Origin: Verrucomicrobiia bacterium
Lineage (GTDB): Bacteria > Verrucomicrobiota > Verrucomicrobiia > Limisphaerales > JADLHS01
Direction: 5' to 3'
Assembly (NCBI GenBank): GCA_026125285.1
Contig: JAHCLO010000028.1
Span: 24,020 to 88,019, forward strand
DNA: 64,000 nt
Shown here: in pieces, positions 26,080 through 34,889 of the stretch
Numbering within the stretch: the stretch's first letter is position 1
How the letters are laid out: the number at the start of each line of letters is the position of its first letter
Made by a program: the position numbers and the translations under genes
The notes under the pieces: model-generated
Seen by the model: only the letters and a program-made list of their open reading frames with translations
What the model was told of the DNA's origin: nothing
Database searches by the model: none

Positions 26080-26987
26080 TCAGTGGTTCACTTCTTCCGG
26101 CAACCGCCGCCACAACCACCAGATTCCCCCGATGAGAATCGCGTAAAACAGCGCGACCGAGGCGTACGGGGGCAATCCCAGCGCCATCCCGAGATTCGGT
26201 GATAACTCCCCTTTCAAGAACAGGGGAATGTTCAAATCAAGAAGCGGATTCGGGTGTGTCGGGTAAGACGGACACGCATCCGTCAATGTCGCCAACGTCG
26301 TCAGGAGAATGGAATAAACCGCGAGCGGCAATCCCATCCAAGGAAACCGTTTCAGACCATAGGCGCACGGCAGCGCCAACAACGGAATCATGGGCGAGAG
26401 CAGGCGCGGTCCCCAGGCCGGTCCCGCCGGCCAATCCCACGTCCGACCCGAAATCACGATGATGTGCAGCAGCGGCACCAGATACGTCAGCCAGAACAAA
26501 CCGCGCGATTTCTGAATCAACTGCCAGTAACCGACACCCGCCATCACGAAGAACGGCGTCCAGAAGAACAATCCGCGCGCCGGCGTGAACAACAGATTGA
26601 ACGCGGTTTCCGGGTTCGGCCATTTGATGGCGTACACCCCTTCCTGCATCGCCGGAAACGACGCCTGCAGACTGTAGGGCAGAATGAACGGATTGCCGAA
26701 GCACGCCCAACTGTAAGCCGGAATCAACAGTAGCGGCGGAATCGCGGTCACACAAGAGGGCAGAAGCCGCTGCCACCACGTCGGAGCGCCGATCTCCGAA
26801 TCGGCTTGCTGTAATTCGCCGCTGGGAACGCGCCGATTCGGAGATCGGCGCTCCGAAACCAGCCATAGAAACAACCCCACCACGATCAGCCCCGAGCTAT
26901 ACTCACTTGCCAACGCCCACCCGCACGCATGGCCCGCCAGCAGACTCCACCGGTTGGCGACGAACCAACTGCGCCAGGTTTTTCGAC
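26080..26987 (-). pseudogene. 3' portion of a multi-spanning membrane protein (glycosyltransferase-like)
   Basis: From about 26985 to the stop at 26080 the frame encodes a hydrophobic protein with about eight membrane helices (RWSLLAGHACGWALASEYS, TPARGLFFWTPFFVMAGVGYW, WGPRLLSPMIPLLALPCAYGLKRF), in the style of polyprenyl-sugar-dependent glycosyltransferases. Upstream, the frame passes into a dispersed CT-rich repeat and then into another gene fragment in a different frame, so the natural N-terminus is missing. A 76-base palindrome is also embedded in frame at 26781-26856. The gene looks truncated; expression from a false start is possible. The family is not assigned beyond membrane glycosyltransferase-like. 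Confidence 0.6.
26781..26856. repeat. Palindromic element inserted in frame in a coding sequence
   Basis: TCGGAGCGCCGATCTCCGAA begins a perfect inverted repeat of about 25 bases; the mirror arm ends CGGCGCTCCGA. The loop is about 26 bases. It lies inside the membrane-protein reading frame and adds a hydrophilic peptide (SERRSPNRRVPSGELQQAD) between two hydrophobic stretches without breaking the frame. Confidence 0.7.
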
Positions 26988-26989
26988 GA

Positions 26990-27083
26990 TTTTCCCTCTC
27001 CTGGGGGAGAGGGCCAGGGTGAGGGCGAGCATGCACTTCCCTCGCCCCTTCGGAAGGGGAGAGGGCCAGGGTGAGCGGGCGTC
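26990..27083. repeat. Dispersed CT-rich repeat, two tandem units
   Basis: Two copies of a GAGGGCCAGGGTGAG unit with flanking GGGGAGAGGG tracts occur at 27009-27024 and 27058-27075. In minus-strand frames they read as LTLALSP or PHPGPLP. This is the type of interspersed repeat common in Verrucomicrobiota and Planctomycetota genomes. It joins two unrelated broken genes here. Confidence 0.75.
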
Positions 27084-27352
27084 CATTGGTAGGCGTTCGC
27101 GTCGGAATACTTCCCATCATTTTTGTCCGTTTGTTTATCAAGCCTAGTGAGCCAAAGAGCTTTGTTCTTAAGAAGGTCTTGAAAGAAATCGAAACGGACG
27201 TAATGCCAGATGAAAGTATCCAAAAGTGGTAGGATATGGGGATTCTGTGAATCTTCGACAGGCACACTGGAAAGGACGCTGTTGTTTCGCCTTTCGATGA
27301 ATGCCAGACTCATTAAGCTTTTAGGCTCACTCTTCTTCAATTTGCTTTTCAT
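27083..27352 (-). pseudogene. 5' fragment of a DUF2971-like gene
   Basis: The first 90 codons encode DTFIWHYVRFDFFQDLLKNK and ALWLTRLDKQTDKNDG, which resemble the N-terminal part of DUF2971-type proteins (a short helix followed by ALFFxR-x-DKxxDxxEG-like residues). After AYQW the frame enters the CT-rich repeat and ends soon after, so some two thirds of the protein is gone. The local sequence is lower in GC than the surroundings. DUF2971 proteins often occur in defence or mobile regions; function is unknown. Confidence 0.55.
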
Positions 27353-27436
27353 TCGCCGAACGTCGCCAACACCTCACATTCTTCACCGTCACTTCGACCA
27401 AATGATACGGGCTCACGGCGTCAAATTTCGTGGGCA

Positions 27437-27925
27437 TCAATACGATGCGCTTGATAGTTTTTCCATTTTCTCCTGAACAGATGAACCGAGACGCACATAG
27501 CTCTCAACAGCCCTTTCGTAATCGCGCTCAATCTGCTGATAATCGCTCATTGAAAGCGATTCGCCGTTTGCTTTACGAATTAATGCCTCTTGTCGTTCAC
27601 ACAGCAGTGCCGTGGTCTTCTTTACGGCTTTGACCCAAGCAAGCAGCTCGACAAAAAAATCGCGTTCAGCTTGGGTAAAATCATCCCTAAAAGCGCCGAA
27701 GCAACCTGCAACGTGTGTGTCAACGTTTTGCCAAAGCTGATCAGCACTCCTCGCCTCGTTGAGCAACGCTTCAAAATTTGTTCCGCGTCCAAATAGATTG
27801 CGAAAAAAACTGGTGACGGTTGCTTGTTCTGAAAAAATGCGATTATGAATGGATACATAGTGTTTCAGCGCTTCATTAGCGAGTAACGCGCACTCAAACG
27901 CCGCACCTTTTGTGGATTGGAGCAT
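27437..27925 (-). CDS. Hypothetical helical protein (162 aa)
   Basis: A mainly alpha-helical soluble protein with coiled-coil character (FVELLAWVKAVKKTTALLCERQEALI and DYQQIERDYERAVESYVRLG). I do not recognise the family. It begins 12 bases after the gltX stop on the same strand and may be read from that transcript. GC content is clearly lower than in gltX, which with the neighbouring DUF2971 fragment suggests a small transferred patch (about 27.1-27.9 kb). Confidence 0.65.
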   Translation of the reverse strand: MLQSTKGAAFECALLANEALKHYVSIHNRIFSEQATVTSFFRNLFGRGTNFEALLNEARSADQLWQNVDTHVAGCFGAFRDDFTQAERDFFVELLAWVKAVKKTTALLCERQEALIRKANGESLSMSDYQQIERDYERAVESYVRLGSSVQEKMEKLSSASY

Positions 27926-27937
27926 GATTTTTTCTCC

Positions 27938-29290
27938 TTATACAATTTTGATAGTTTCCAGCGCACGCCCAATCCTCCCCATCACCTTCTCCTTCCCCAT
28001 CACCTCCAGCAAATGATACAGGCTCGGGCCGGAGGGATTCCCGGTGACGGCGAGGCGGACGGGATGGACGAGCACGCCGGCTTTCACACCGAGTTCGTTG
28101 GCGGTCGCCTTCAACACGGCTTCGAGGGTCGCGGTGTTGAACGGGTCGGCGGCGGCGAAGGCGGCGCGGAGTTTTTCGAGACGCGGTTTGTTTTCGGGCA
28201 CAAAACTTTTCTTCGCGGCTTCAGCATCATATTCGACGCTGTCGCGGAAATAGAATCCGCCATACGCCGGCAGTTCGGTGAACGTCTTGATTTTGCCTTT
28301 GCAGGTGTCGAGCGCGGCTTTCACGTAGGCCACGTCGTGCTTGTTCGTGTCAATGCCCGCCTTCGCCAGCGCGTGGACGCACATCTCATAGAAGCGGTCG
28401 TCGGGCAGTTCGCGACAATATTCGCCCTGTAACCAAAGTAGTTTCTCGAAGTCGAACTTGGCGTTGTGCCGGAGAATTTGCGGCAGATCAAAACGCTCGA
28501 CGACCTCGGTGAGTGACAGTTTCTCGGTATTGTCCTTGGGCGACCAGCCGAGGAGGCAGAGGTAATTGTCCACGGCTTCGGGCAGGAAACCCTCGTCGAG
28601 ATAGGTCGTGAGGGACGCGCCCCGGTCGCGTTTGCTCATCTTGCTGCCGTCGGCGTTCAGGATCAGCGGGATGTGCGCGTAGCGCGGCGGCTCGACGCCG
28701 AACGCGCGGAAGAGCGCGATGTGCTTGGCGGTATTGCTGAGGTGGTCCTCGCCGCGAATCACGTGCGTAATGCCCATTTCCAGATCATCTACGACGTTGA
28801 CGAAGTGGAACACCGGTTGGCCGTCGCTGCGGACGATGACGAAATCGGGATCGGCCTCCTCGCGGTCGGTGAGTTTACGCAACACGTCGCCGACGACGAG
28901 GTCGGGAATGAGAATCGGTTCGCGCTGCATCTTGAACTTGATGGCGCCTTCGTGTTCGTAGGCGAGGCCGCGGGAGAGCAGCGCTTCGACACGCGCTTGA
29001 TAATTGGTTTTTCGCTGCGATTGAAAGTATGGTCCGCGATCTCCCTTGCAAGGCCCGGTGGCGTCGGCGGTAAGCGGGCCTTCGTCCCAATGCAAACCAA
29101 GCCAACGCAGGCCGTTAAGAATTACATCCACGGCTTCCTGGGTGTTGCGCGCGGCGTCGGTGTCTTCGATGCGAAGCACAAACGTCCCGCCGGTGTGCCG
29201 GGCGTAAAGCCAGTTGAACAGCGCGGTGCGCGCCCCGCCGATGTGCAGGTAGCCGGTGGGCGAGGGTGCGAAACGTACACGAGGTTTCAT
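27938..29290 (-). CDS. gltX: Glutamyl-tRNA synthetase
   Basis: 450 residues of a class I aminoacyl-tRNA synthetase. The HIGH motif is in FAPSPTGYLHIGGARTALFN, the Glu-specific region is LRIEDTDAARNT and the KMSKS loop is DGSKMSKRDRGASL. Helical anticodon-binding domains fill the C-terminal third. Length is normal for bacterial GltX. It charges tRNA-Glu, and possibly tRNA-Gln if the organism uses the amidation route, which cannot be judged from this window. Confidence 0.95.
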   Translation of the reverse strand: MKPRVRFAPSPTGYLHIGGARTALFNWLYARHTGGTFVLRIEDTDAARNTQEAVDVILNGLRWLGLHWDEGPLTADATGPCKGDRGPYFQSQRKTNYQARVEALLSRGLAYEHEGAIKFKMQREPILIPDLVVGDVLRKLTDREEADPDFVIVRSDGQPVFHFVNVVDDLEMGITHVIRGEDHLSNTAKHIALFRAFGVEPPRYAHIPLILNADGSKMSKRDRGASLTTYLDEGFLPEAVDNYLCLLGWSPKDNTEKLSLTEVVERFDLPQILRHNAKFDFEKLLWLQGEYCRELPDDRFYEMCVHALAKAGIDTNKHDVAYVKAALDTCKGKIKTFTELPAYGGFYFRDSVEYDAEAAKKSFVPENKPRLEKLRAAFAAADPFNTATLEAVLKATANELGVKAGVLVHPVRLAVTGNPSGPSLYHLLEVMGKEKVMGRIGRALETIKIV

Positions 29291-29384
29291 CAGCGGCTAT
29301 TTAACCACGCGCGTTCCAAATGGACACGGAGAAAAAATTGCGCGGGACGGCAGAGGACCAGACCATGAGCTGCCGGACTCAAGG

Positions 29385-30845
29385 TCAGGTCCGAGCGTCC
29401 ATTGGAGTCGCTGTGGCGGGTTGTGCGGTGGCTTTGGGATAGGTGGGACGCCGGTGCTGGCGCGCTTTCAACCAACCGCAGAACGATTCCTGCACGCGGG
29501 CCAATTCCGCGAGTGTCAACGGACATTGCGCCAGTTCGCCTTCCGCCACCCGCTCGGCGATCAGCTTGCCCACGAAATCCCGCAACTCGGCCTCGGGTTT
29601 TGCGCCCAGCGAGCGCGTTGCCGCTTCCAGGGTGTCGGCCAGAGCGATGATTCCAGATTCGCGGGTGGAAGGCGGCGGGCCCGGGTAGCTGAATAGCTGC
29701 CGCAACGCTTCCGCGTCTTCGCCTTCCGCCAACTGTTCACAAGCACGGGCGTAAAAGAAACGCACCAGCGAGACGCCGTGGTGTTCGGCAATGATGTCCC
29801 GAAACGCCCGCGGCAGCCGGTGTTTCCGCGCCAACTCCAATCCGTGGGAAACGTGCTCAATGATCTGCTGGGCACTCGCGCGCGGGTCGAGTTGATCATG
29901 CGGCGAGGGGCCGTCAATGTTTTCGGCAAAGATGGAGGGATTTTTCAATTTACCGATGTCGTGAAAAAAAGCGGCCGTGCGACAAAACAGCGCCCGGGCG
30001 CCGATGGTCGCGGCCGCCTTTTCCGCCAGATCTGCGACATTGAGAGTATGATGCCACGTGCCCGGCGCATGCTCTTTGAGTTGATCCAACAATTGATGGT
30101 CGCTGCCATACTCGATCAGGGTCACGTCGGAGAGTTCGCCCAGCACCCACTCCATCACCGGGAGCAGGATGAGCACTGCCACCGCCGCGCCCAATCCGAT
30201 CAGTACGGGAGTCAATGCCACCACCGCCATGACTTGGAGCGTGGCCCCCGCCGCGAGGGCTTGCCCCGCCGCGATGATCCCAAGCAATAAACCTGCACCC
30301 GTGCCCGCCCGCAGAACCCGGCGTCGGGTCGGCGACCGCCGCAGGAGCAGGATTCCGGCAAGTGACGAAACCAGACAGCCCACCAGCAGCAAAGGTCCGG
30401 GATCGTCGCGCAGATAAAGCAGAAAGACGCCGCTCAAACTGAGCAACATGCCAAAGCGCCCTCCGAGCAGGATCACCGCAAGGCCGCTGGCCAGAAACCA
30501 CGGCATCAACAGCCAGGACTCCCGCGGCCACCAAGCCCAGGTCTCCGACCCGGCCAGTTGTCCGAGTTCCACAGCGGCGCGCAGCAATACGGCCTGCAGA
30601 ACCACCAGGAACATGCTGTTTTGCAGGCTGCGGTATTCGCGCGGGTCGCGGGGCCAGAAGCGACGGCGGAAGCCCCAGAAGCCTGCTGCCACCAAAGCAA
30701 GTGCCAGGACGGATCCGAGGTGGCCCAATTCAAGCCACTTCGCCACCGTTGGCGGGGAATCTTTGACCGGCAAAGGCGCAAACAAGACTCCCGCCACAAC
30801 TACAGAACCCAACACCAGCACCCACGCGCCGCGGCTGTCGGCCAT
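29385..30845 (-). CDS. Membrane HD-domain phosphohydrolase (7TM-HD/PgpH-like)
   Basis: 486 residues: about seven to eight transmembrane helices in residues 1-245, then an HD domain. The metal-binding motif is visible as GTWHHTLNVADLAEKAA, TAAFFHDIGKLKNP (HD), IIEHVSHGLELARKH and IIAEHHG. This matches the cytoplasmic part of 7TM-HD proteins such as PgpH, which hydrolyse cyclic di-AMP. The large extracytoplasmic domain that precedes the helices in PgpH is missing, so the ligand-sensing part differs. A GTG seven codons upstream (30866) is an alternative start. Confidence 0.85.
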   Translation of the reverse strand: MADSRGAWVLVLGSVVVAGVLFAPLPVKDSPPTVAKWLELGHLGSVLALALVAAGFWGFRRRFWPRDPREYRSLQNSMFLVVLQAVLLRAAVELGQLAGSETWAWWPRESWLLMPWFLASGLAVILLGGRFGMLLSLSGVFLLYLRDDPGPLLLVGCLVSSLAGILLLRRSPTRRRVLRAGTGAGLLLGIIAAGQALAAGATLQVMAVVALTPVLIGLGAAVAVLILLPVMEWVLGELSDVTLIEYGSDHQLLDQLKEHAPGTWHHTLNVADLAEKAAATIGARALFCRTAAFFHDIGKLKNPSIFAENIDGPSPHDQLDPRASAQQIIEHVSHGLELARKHRLPRAFRDIIAEHHGVSLVRFFYARACEQLAEGEDAEALRQLFSYPGPPPSTRESGIIALADTLEAATRSLGAKPEAELRDFVGKLIAERVAEGELAQCPLTLAELARVQESFCGWLKARQHRRPTYPKATAQPATATPMDART

Positions 30846-31087
30846 CGCTTCGCTTTCCGGCTTCACGAATTCTCCGGGTTACAGTTGTTTAATGAATCGG
30901 TATCCACTTCAGTGTGCCAGCGTCTGCTTCCGCGCCCGCTCGCTCAACGGATTTGTGTTCGGCCCCGCCAGTGAGCCATCCGTTGGATACAAGCGTTTGA
31001 AAGAAGTGTAGGGAGGACGCGCCGAGAATGAAAGCGTGTTTGTCGGTCGTCTCCGCTGAATCGGCTGGATGCGGGCGAGGCCGAACG

Positions 31088-32056
31088 TCAACGGGCGCGA
31101 ACCGAATCTAACCGGCGCAAAACGCGGTTCATGCTTTCGAGTCGCGGCGTGCATACACCAGCCCGTTGCGCTTGCCGGAGCGGTTCGAGAAAAAGGCTTT
31201 CGAGTTCGAGCGGACGGCCCATTTCAAAATCCAGCAACGTGGAAGCTTTGTAAGGCCCCATCGAGCGGGTGCGTTCAATCATTTTTTCCCCGAGGGCAGG
31301 TGCGATGTCGTGACCGAGGGCGCGGGCGACGGTGATGACTTCGCCCATCAACTCGCGCACCAGACTTTCCCATTTGGAATCGGCCAGCAGTCGGTCCGTG
31401 GTCAAACACTCCCCGGTCACCGACGTTTCCGGCCTACCGGTAGTAACCGCCTCATACCCGGCGGCACTGGCGACACCCAATCCATTGAACGGAATGTTCC
31501 AGACGAGTTTCTCCCAATGGGCACGGGCGAGATTGTCCGTAATCTGGCACGGCACGCCAGCACGACGCAGGCTTGCAGCAACCTGCTCGGTGCGAGGTTC
31601 GGGCGGGCGCTGGTACTCGCCAAGCACGATCAATCCGTGATCCAGATGGTGAATTTCACCCGGGGCGACGCGGTTCAAACAAACGAAGCAAAGGCCGCCC
31701 AGAATCTGAGTCGCTGGGATCAGACGCGCAAGCTGATCCTCGTTGCCCAATCCATTTTGCAGCGTGATCACAACCGTTTGGGGACCGATCAACGGCGGCA
31801 ACAACGCGGAGAATTGATCGTTCGCCGTGGTCTTCAGGGCAATGAACACCACCTCGCACACCCCGATGTCCGACGGGAAACGGGCACACCGCGGGCGCGC
31901 GGTGAAATCACCGGCAGGACTGTGAACGCGCACCCCTTGGCGCCGCACCGCGTCGTAATCCGAGCGCAGGAGAAAATGAACCTCGTGTCCATCGCGACAC
32001 AATTGCGCGCCGTAATAGCTGCCCACCGCCCCGCAGCCAACGATGGCGGTTTTCAT
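31088..32056 (-). CDS. panE: 2-dehydropantoate 2-reductase
   Basis: 322 residues of the ketopantoate reductase family. The Rossmann motif is MKTAIVGCGAVGSYYGAQL at the N-terminus. VVITLQNGLGNEDQL, then HWEKLVWNIPFNGL (the catalytic Lys segment), and YKASTLLDFEMGRPLELESL near the C-terminus are family blocks. It reduces 2-dehydropantoate with NADPH in the pantothenate/CoA pathway. The ATG at 32056 is the Rossmann start; the longer open frame is not conserved. Some family members act on other substrates, so the precise reaction is likely rather than certain. Confidence 0.88.
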   Translation of the reverse strand: MKTAIVGCGAVGSYYGAQLCRDGHEVHFLLRSDYDAVRRQGVRVHSPAGDFTARPRCARFPSDIGVCEVVFIALKTTANDQFSALLPPLIGPQTVVITLQNGLGNEDQLARLIPATQILGGLCFVCLNRVAPGEIHHLDHGLIVLGEYQRPPEPRTEQVAASLRRAGVPCQITDNLARAHWEKLVWNIPFNGLGVASAAGYEAVTTGRPETSVTGECLTTDRLLADSKWESLVRELMGEVITVARALGHDIAPALGEKMIERTRSMGPYKASTLLDFEMGRPLELESLFLEPLRQAQRAGVCTPRLESMNRVLRRLDSVRAR

Positions 32057-32177
32057 GGCACCTGAAAGAACACGGCATCGCTCGAATACCCAGCCAGCCG
32101 GACACCCAAACTTCTGACCAGGCGTATTGGGAATTCGGGTTCGCGGGGATTTGCGCCGCCTCGCTCCATCGTGGAAA

Positions 32178-32212
32178 ACAAAAAAAGGCACGCCGGGGTC
32201 GCCGGAGTGCCT
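32178..32212 (-). terminator. Rho-independent terminator of the HU gene
   Basis: On the minus strand, GGCACTCCGGC and GCCGGCGTGCC-type arms (one mismatch) form a stem around a short loop, followed by a run of seven T residues. It lies 18 bases after the HU stop codon. Confidence 0.85.
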
Positions 32213-32229
32213 TGGAAATCTACCGGGGA

Positions 32230-32517
32230 TTACTTGGCGCCGAGGATGGCGTCCTTACAGGCCTTGGCGACGCGGAACTTCACGACGCGTTTGGCGGCAA
32301 TCTGGATTTGCTCGCCAGTGGCGGGATTGCGGCCGATGCGAGCCTTGCGATTCACGAGCACCAGCTTGCCGAGACCCGGCAGCGTGAAGGTGTTCTTGGC
32401 GTTCTTGTAGGCCAGCGCGGCGATGTGCTCCAGGATCTCGGTCGCCTGCTTCTTCTTGATGCCAGCCTTGTCAGCGATCTCCGCTGCGATTTGGGATTTG
32501 GACAGTGCTTTAGCCAT
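32230..32517 (-). CDS. HU/IHF-family DNA-binding protein
   Basis: 95 residues: MAKALSKSQIAAEIADKAGI, then the two-helix dimerisation part, GLGKLVLVNRKARIGRNPATG (the conserved beta-arm region) and VKFRVAKACKDAIL. HU proteins bend DNA and compact the nucleoid. The AT-rich stretch upstream (32518-32640) likely holds the promoter, and a strong terminator follows the gene, so it is a single-gene transcript. Confidence 0.93.
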   Translation of the reverse strand: MAKALSKSQIAAEIADKAGIKKKQATEILEHIAALAYKNAKNTFTLPGLGKLVLVNRKARIGRNPATGEQIQIAAKRVVKFRVAKACKDAILGAK

Positions 32518-32724
32518 AATGTTGGTGTGTGTAGTGTGTTGTCAGTTGTTGTCGGTTCGATTCAAAAAGTCATTCGACTTGGCTCGAATTAAGGGTTTTC
32601 ACCGGAAAGGTGCAAGCACAATCTGCAAAAATAATAGCGATAAATCCGCCCGTTGGCGGGCCCTCCGGCACGTTTGCACACAGCCGGGGCTTGACTTGCT
32701 TTTGCGTTCTTCCAACATCGCCTC

Positions 32725-33732
32725 GTGGCCCTGTTCACCATCCAGAACGAATTCCGCTATGACATCGTGCGGAAGATTTTTGAAGGCGGCATGGGCGTGG
32801 TGTATGAGGCGGAACAACTCGGCACGCGCAATTTCGTAAAGCGCGTGGCCATCAAGGTGGTCCGTTCCAACTACGCCAGCCAGAAGACCTTCATTGAGAA
32901 CTTCATCGGCGAAGCCAAGCTCGTCGCGGACCTGATTCACACGAACATTGTCCAAACCTATCACTTGGGCGAGGCCAACGGCGTGTTCTTCATCGCCATG
33001 GAACTGATCCGCGGCGTCAACCTCGAACAGTTCGGACAACAAATCACTGACAAACGCCGGGTCCTGCCCAAGGAACTGGCCGTGTTTATCACCAGTCGCG
33101 TGGCGCGCGGCCTGGCCTACGCCCATGCCAAAACCGACAAGGATGGCCGTCCGCTCGGTATCGTCCACCGCGATGTAAGCTTCAAGAACATTATGATCGC
33201 CTTTGAGGGCGACGTGAAGTTGACGGATTTTGGAATCGCCAAGGCCCGCGGTTTTCTGACCGACCAGGAGGGGGAAATCATCGCCGGCAAGGCCGATTAC
33301 ATGAGCCCCGAACAGGCGAATTTCCAGATCACCGATAAGCGCTCGGACCTCTTCTCTGCCGGGGTCGTGCTGGCCCATCTGCTGCTGGGTAAAAACATCT
33401 TCAAGGGCGCCAGCGCCGAGGAATCGCGCCAGCGCGTCATGAACCTGCCACTGCCCGATTTTCGGACTCTGGACGCACGGGTGGACGACCGCCTCAACGA
33501 GATTCTGCACCGCTGCCTCACCCGCGAGCTCAATCAGCGCTACGCCACCGCCGATGAATTGATGTACGATCTTGAATACTACATTTATCACAGCGGATAC
33601 GGACCGACGAACGAGACCCTCGGCAAGTTTATCCGGGAGTTGTTCGGCCAGTTTAACCCGTCCACCGTCGAGCACACCCGGGGGAACACCGAAGCCCTCG
33701 CAGAAGCCGCCCGCATCCATGCCAAGGTTTGA
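32725..33732 (+). CDS. Compact cytoplasmic Ser/Thr protein kinase
   Basis: 335 residues that are almost wholly a Hanks-type kinase domain. IFEGGMGVVYEAEQLG is the Gly-rich loop, RVAIKVV carries the ATP-binding Lys, IVHRDVSFKNIM the catalytic loop, LTDFGIAKA the DFG motif and YMSPEQA the APE-like motif. The catalytic loop reads HRDxSxxN in place of the usual HRDxKxxN, a form also seen in Myxococcus-type kinases (HRDVSPQN). There is no membrane helix or WD40 part, unlike the three large kinases downstream. It starts at a GTG and is followed six bases later by the amidase gene. Confidence 0.88.
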   Translation: MALFTIQNEFRYDIVRKIFEGGMGVVYEAEQLGTRNFVKRVAIKVVRSNYASQKTFIENFIGEAKLVADLIHTNIVQTYHLGEANGVFFIAMELIRGVNLEQFGQQITDKRRVLPKELAVFITSRVARGLAYAHAKTDKDGRPLGIVHRDVSFKNIMIAFEGDVKLTDFGIAKARGFLTDQEGEIIAGKADYMSPEQANFQITDKRSDLFSAGVVLAHLLLGKNIFKGASAEESRQRVMNLPLPDFRTLDARVDDRLNEILHRCLTRELNQRYATADELMYDLEYYIYHSGYGPTNETLGKFIRELFGQFNPSTVEHTRGNTEALAEAARIHAKV

Positions 33733-33738
33733 ACGGCC

Positions 33739-34641
33739 ATGAAGCGATCCGCCCCCCGTTCGGTGGTCAACCTCGGCCTGCTGCAGTCGGCCTGCTCCCC
33801 TGATCCGCAAGCAAACCTCCGCCGGACGCTGATCATGGCCGAACGCGCGGCGCGGCAGGGTGCGCAAATCATCTGCACGCAGGAATTATTTCGCTCCCAG
33901 TACTTCTGCCAGAGCGAAAATTACGCTAATTTCAAGCTCGCCGAGCCGATTCCCGGACCGAGCACCAGGGCCTTTCAGAAACTGGCGCGCCAACATAAGG
34001 TCGTGATCATCGCGTCGCTCTTCGAGAAACGCGCCGCCGGCGTTTATCACAACACCACGGCGATCATTGACGCCGATGGTTCTTTGCTGGGCAAGTATCG
34101 GAAGATGCACATTCCCGACGACCCGCTTTACTACGAGAAGTTTTATTTCACGCCCGGCGATCTTGGCTTCCAGGCTTGGGAGACGCGCTACGGTAGAATT
34201 GGCGTGTTGATTTGCTGGGACCAGTGGTATCCCGAAGGCGCGCGGCTGACGGCATTGCGCGGCGCTCAGATACTTTTCTATCCCACTGCCATCGGCTGGC
34301 ATCCCGCGGAGAAACTCAAGCACGGCGAAAAGCAGCATGGCGCCTGGGAACTGATCCAACGCAGTCACGCGGTGGCCAACGGCTGTTACGTGGCCGTGGC
34401 CAATCGCATTGGTCGCGAGAAGCTTGCCGACGTAGGCGGCGACGGCATCGAGTTTTGGGGACAAAGCTTTGTCGCCGGCACCTCCGGTGAGTTGCTGGCC
34501 AAGGCAAGCACGAACAAGGAGGAGATTCTCGTTGTGCCCGTTGACCTCGCGAAGGTTGACACCACGCGCACCCACTGGCCCTTCCTGCGGGATCGCAGGG
34601 TTGATGCTTACGGCGAGCTGACCAGCAGGTTGATTGACTGA
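33739..34641 (+). CDS. aguB: N-carbamoylputrescine amidase (carbon-nitrogen hydrolase family)
   Basis: 300 residues of the nitrilase superfamily. The catalytic triad is visible: Glu in IICTQELFRSQYF, Lys in GKYRKMHIPDD and Cys in IGVLICWDQWYPEGARL. The blocks YHNTTAIIDADG, YEKFYFTPGD and FPTAIGWHP-like FYPTAIGWHPAEK match AguB, which turns N-carbamoylputrescine into putrescine. The usual partner, agmatine deiminase, is not next to it here. It begins six bases after the kinase gene and may share its transcript. Confidence 0.87.
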   Translation: MKRSAPRSVVNLGLLQSACSPDPQANLRRTLIMAERAARQGAQIICTQELFRSQYFCQSENYANFKLAEPIPGPSTRAFQKLARQHKVVIIASLFEKRAAGVYHNTTAIIDADGSLLGKYRKMHIPDDPLYYEKFYFTPGDLGFQAWETRYGRIGVLICWDQWYPEGARLTALRGAQILFYPTAIGWHPAEKLKHGEKQHGAWELIQRSHAVANGCYVAVANRIGREKLADVGGDGIEFWGQSFVAGTSGELLAKASTNKEEILVVPVDLAKVDTTRTHWPFLRDRRVDAYGELTSRLID

Positions 34642-34889
34642 CAGGGGTGAAACTTCACGTTCAGCGCCGCGCCGGTTCGGTTCTCCTTGATGTCGCGGAG
34701 TCGCGACGCCGTGATGGAAGGTGGGCCTTCAGCCTGCCGAGGGCTCAGAATGCAAATGTCTTCGATTCCCAGAGGTGCGGCGGTGAGTTTCAGGTTTGCG
34801 TTGTGATGACGGAGCAGGACCCAGTGGAGAATGCGGTTCTTCTGAAATCACGCCCACAGCGCCTAAAGCGAATGATCCCTGCCTGATCA

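Noticed and set aside
34642..34889. A minus-strand frame reading KNRILHWVLLRHHNANLKLT and onward
   Set aside because: It looks weakly protein-like but has no start, no recognisable family, and runs into the amidase gene on the other strand. Too uncertain to annotate.
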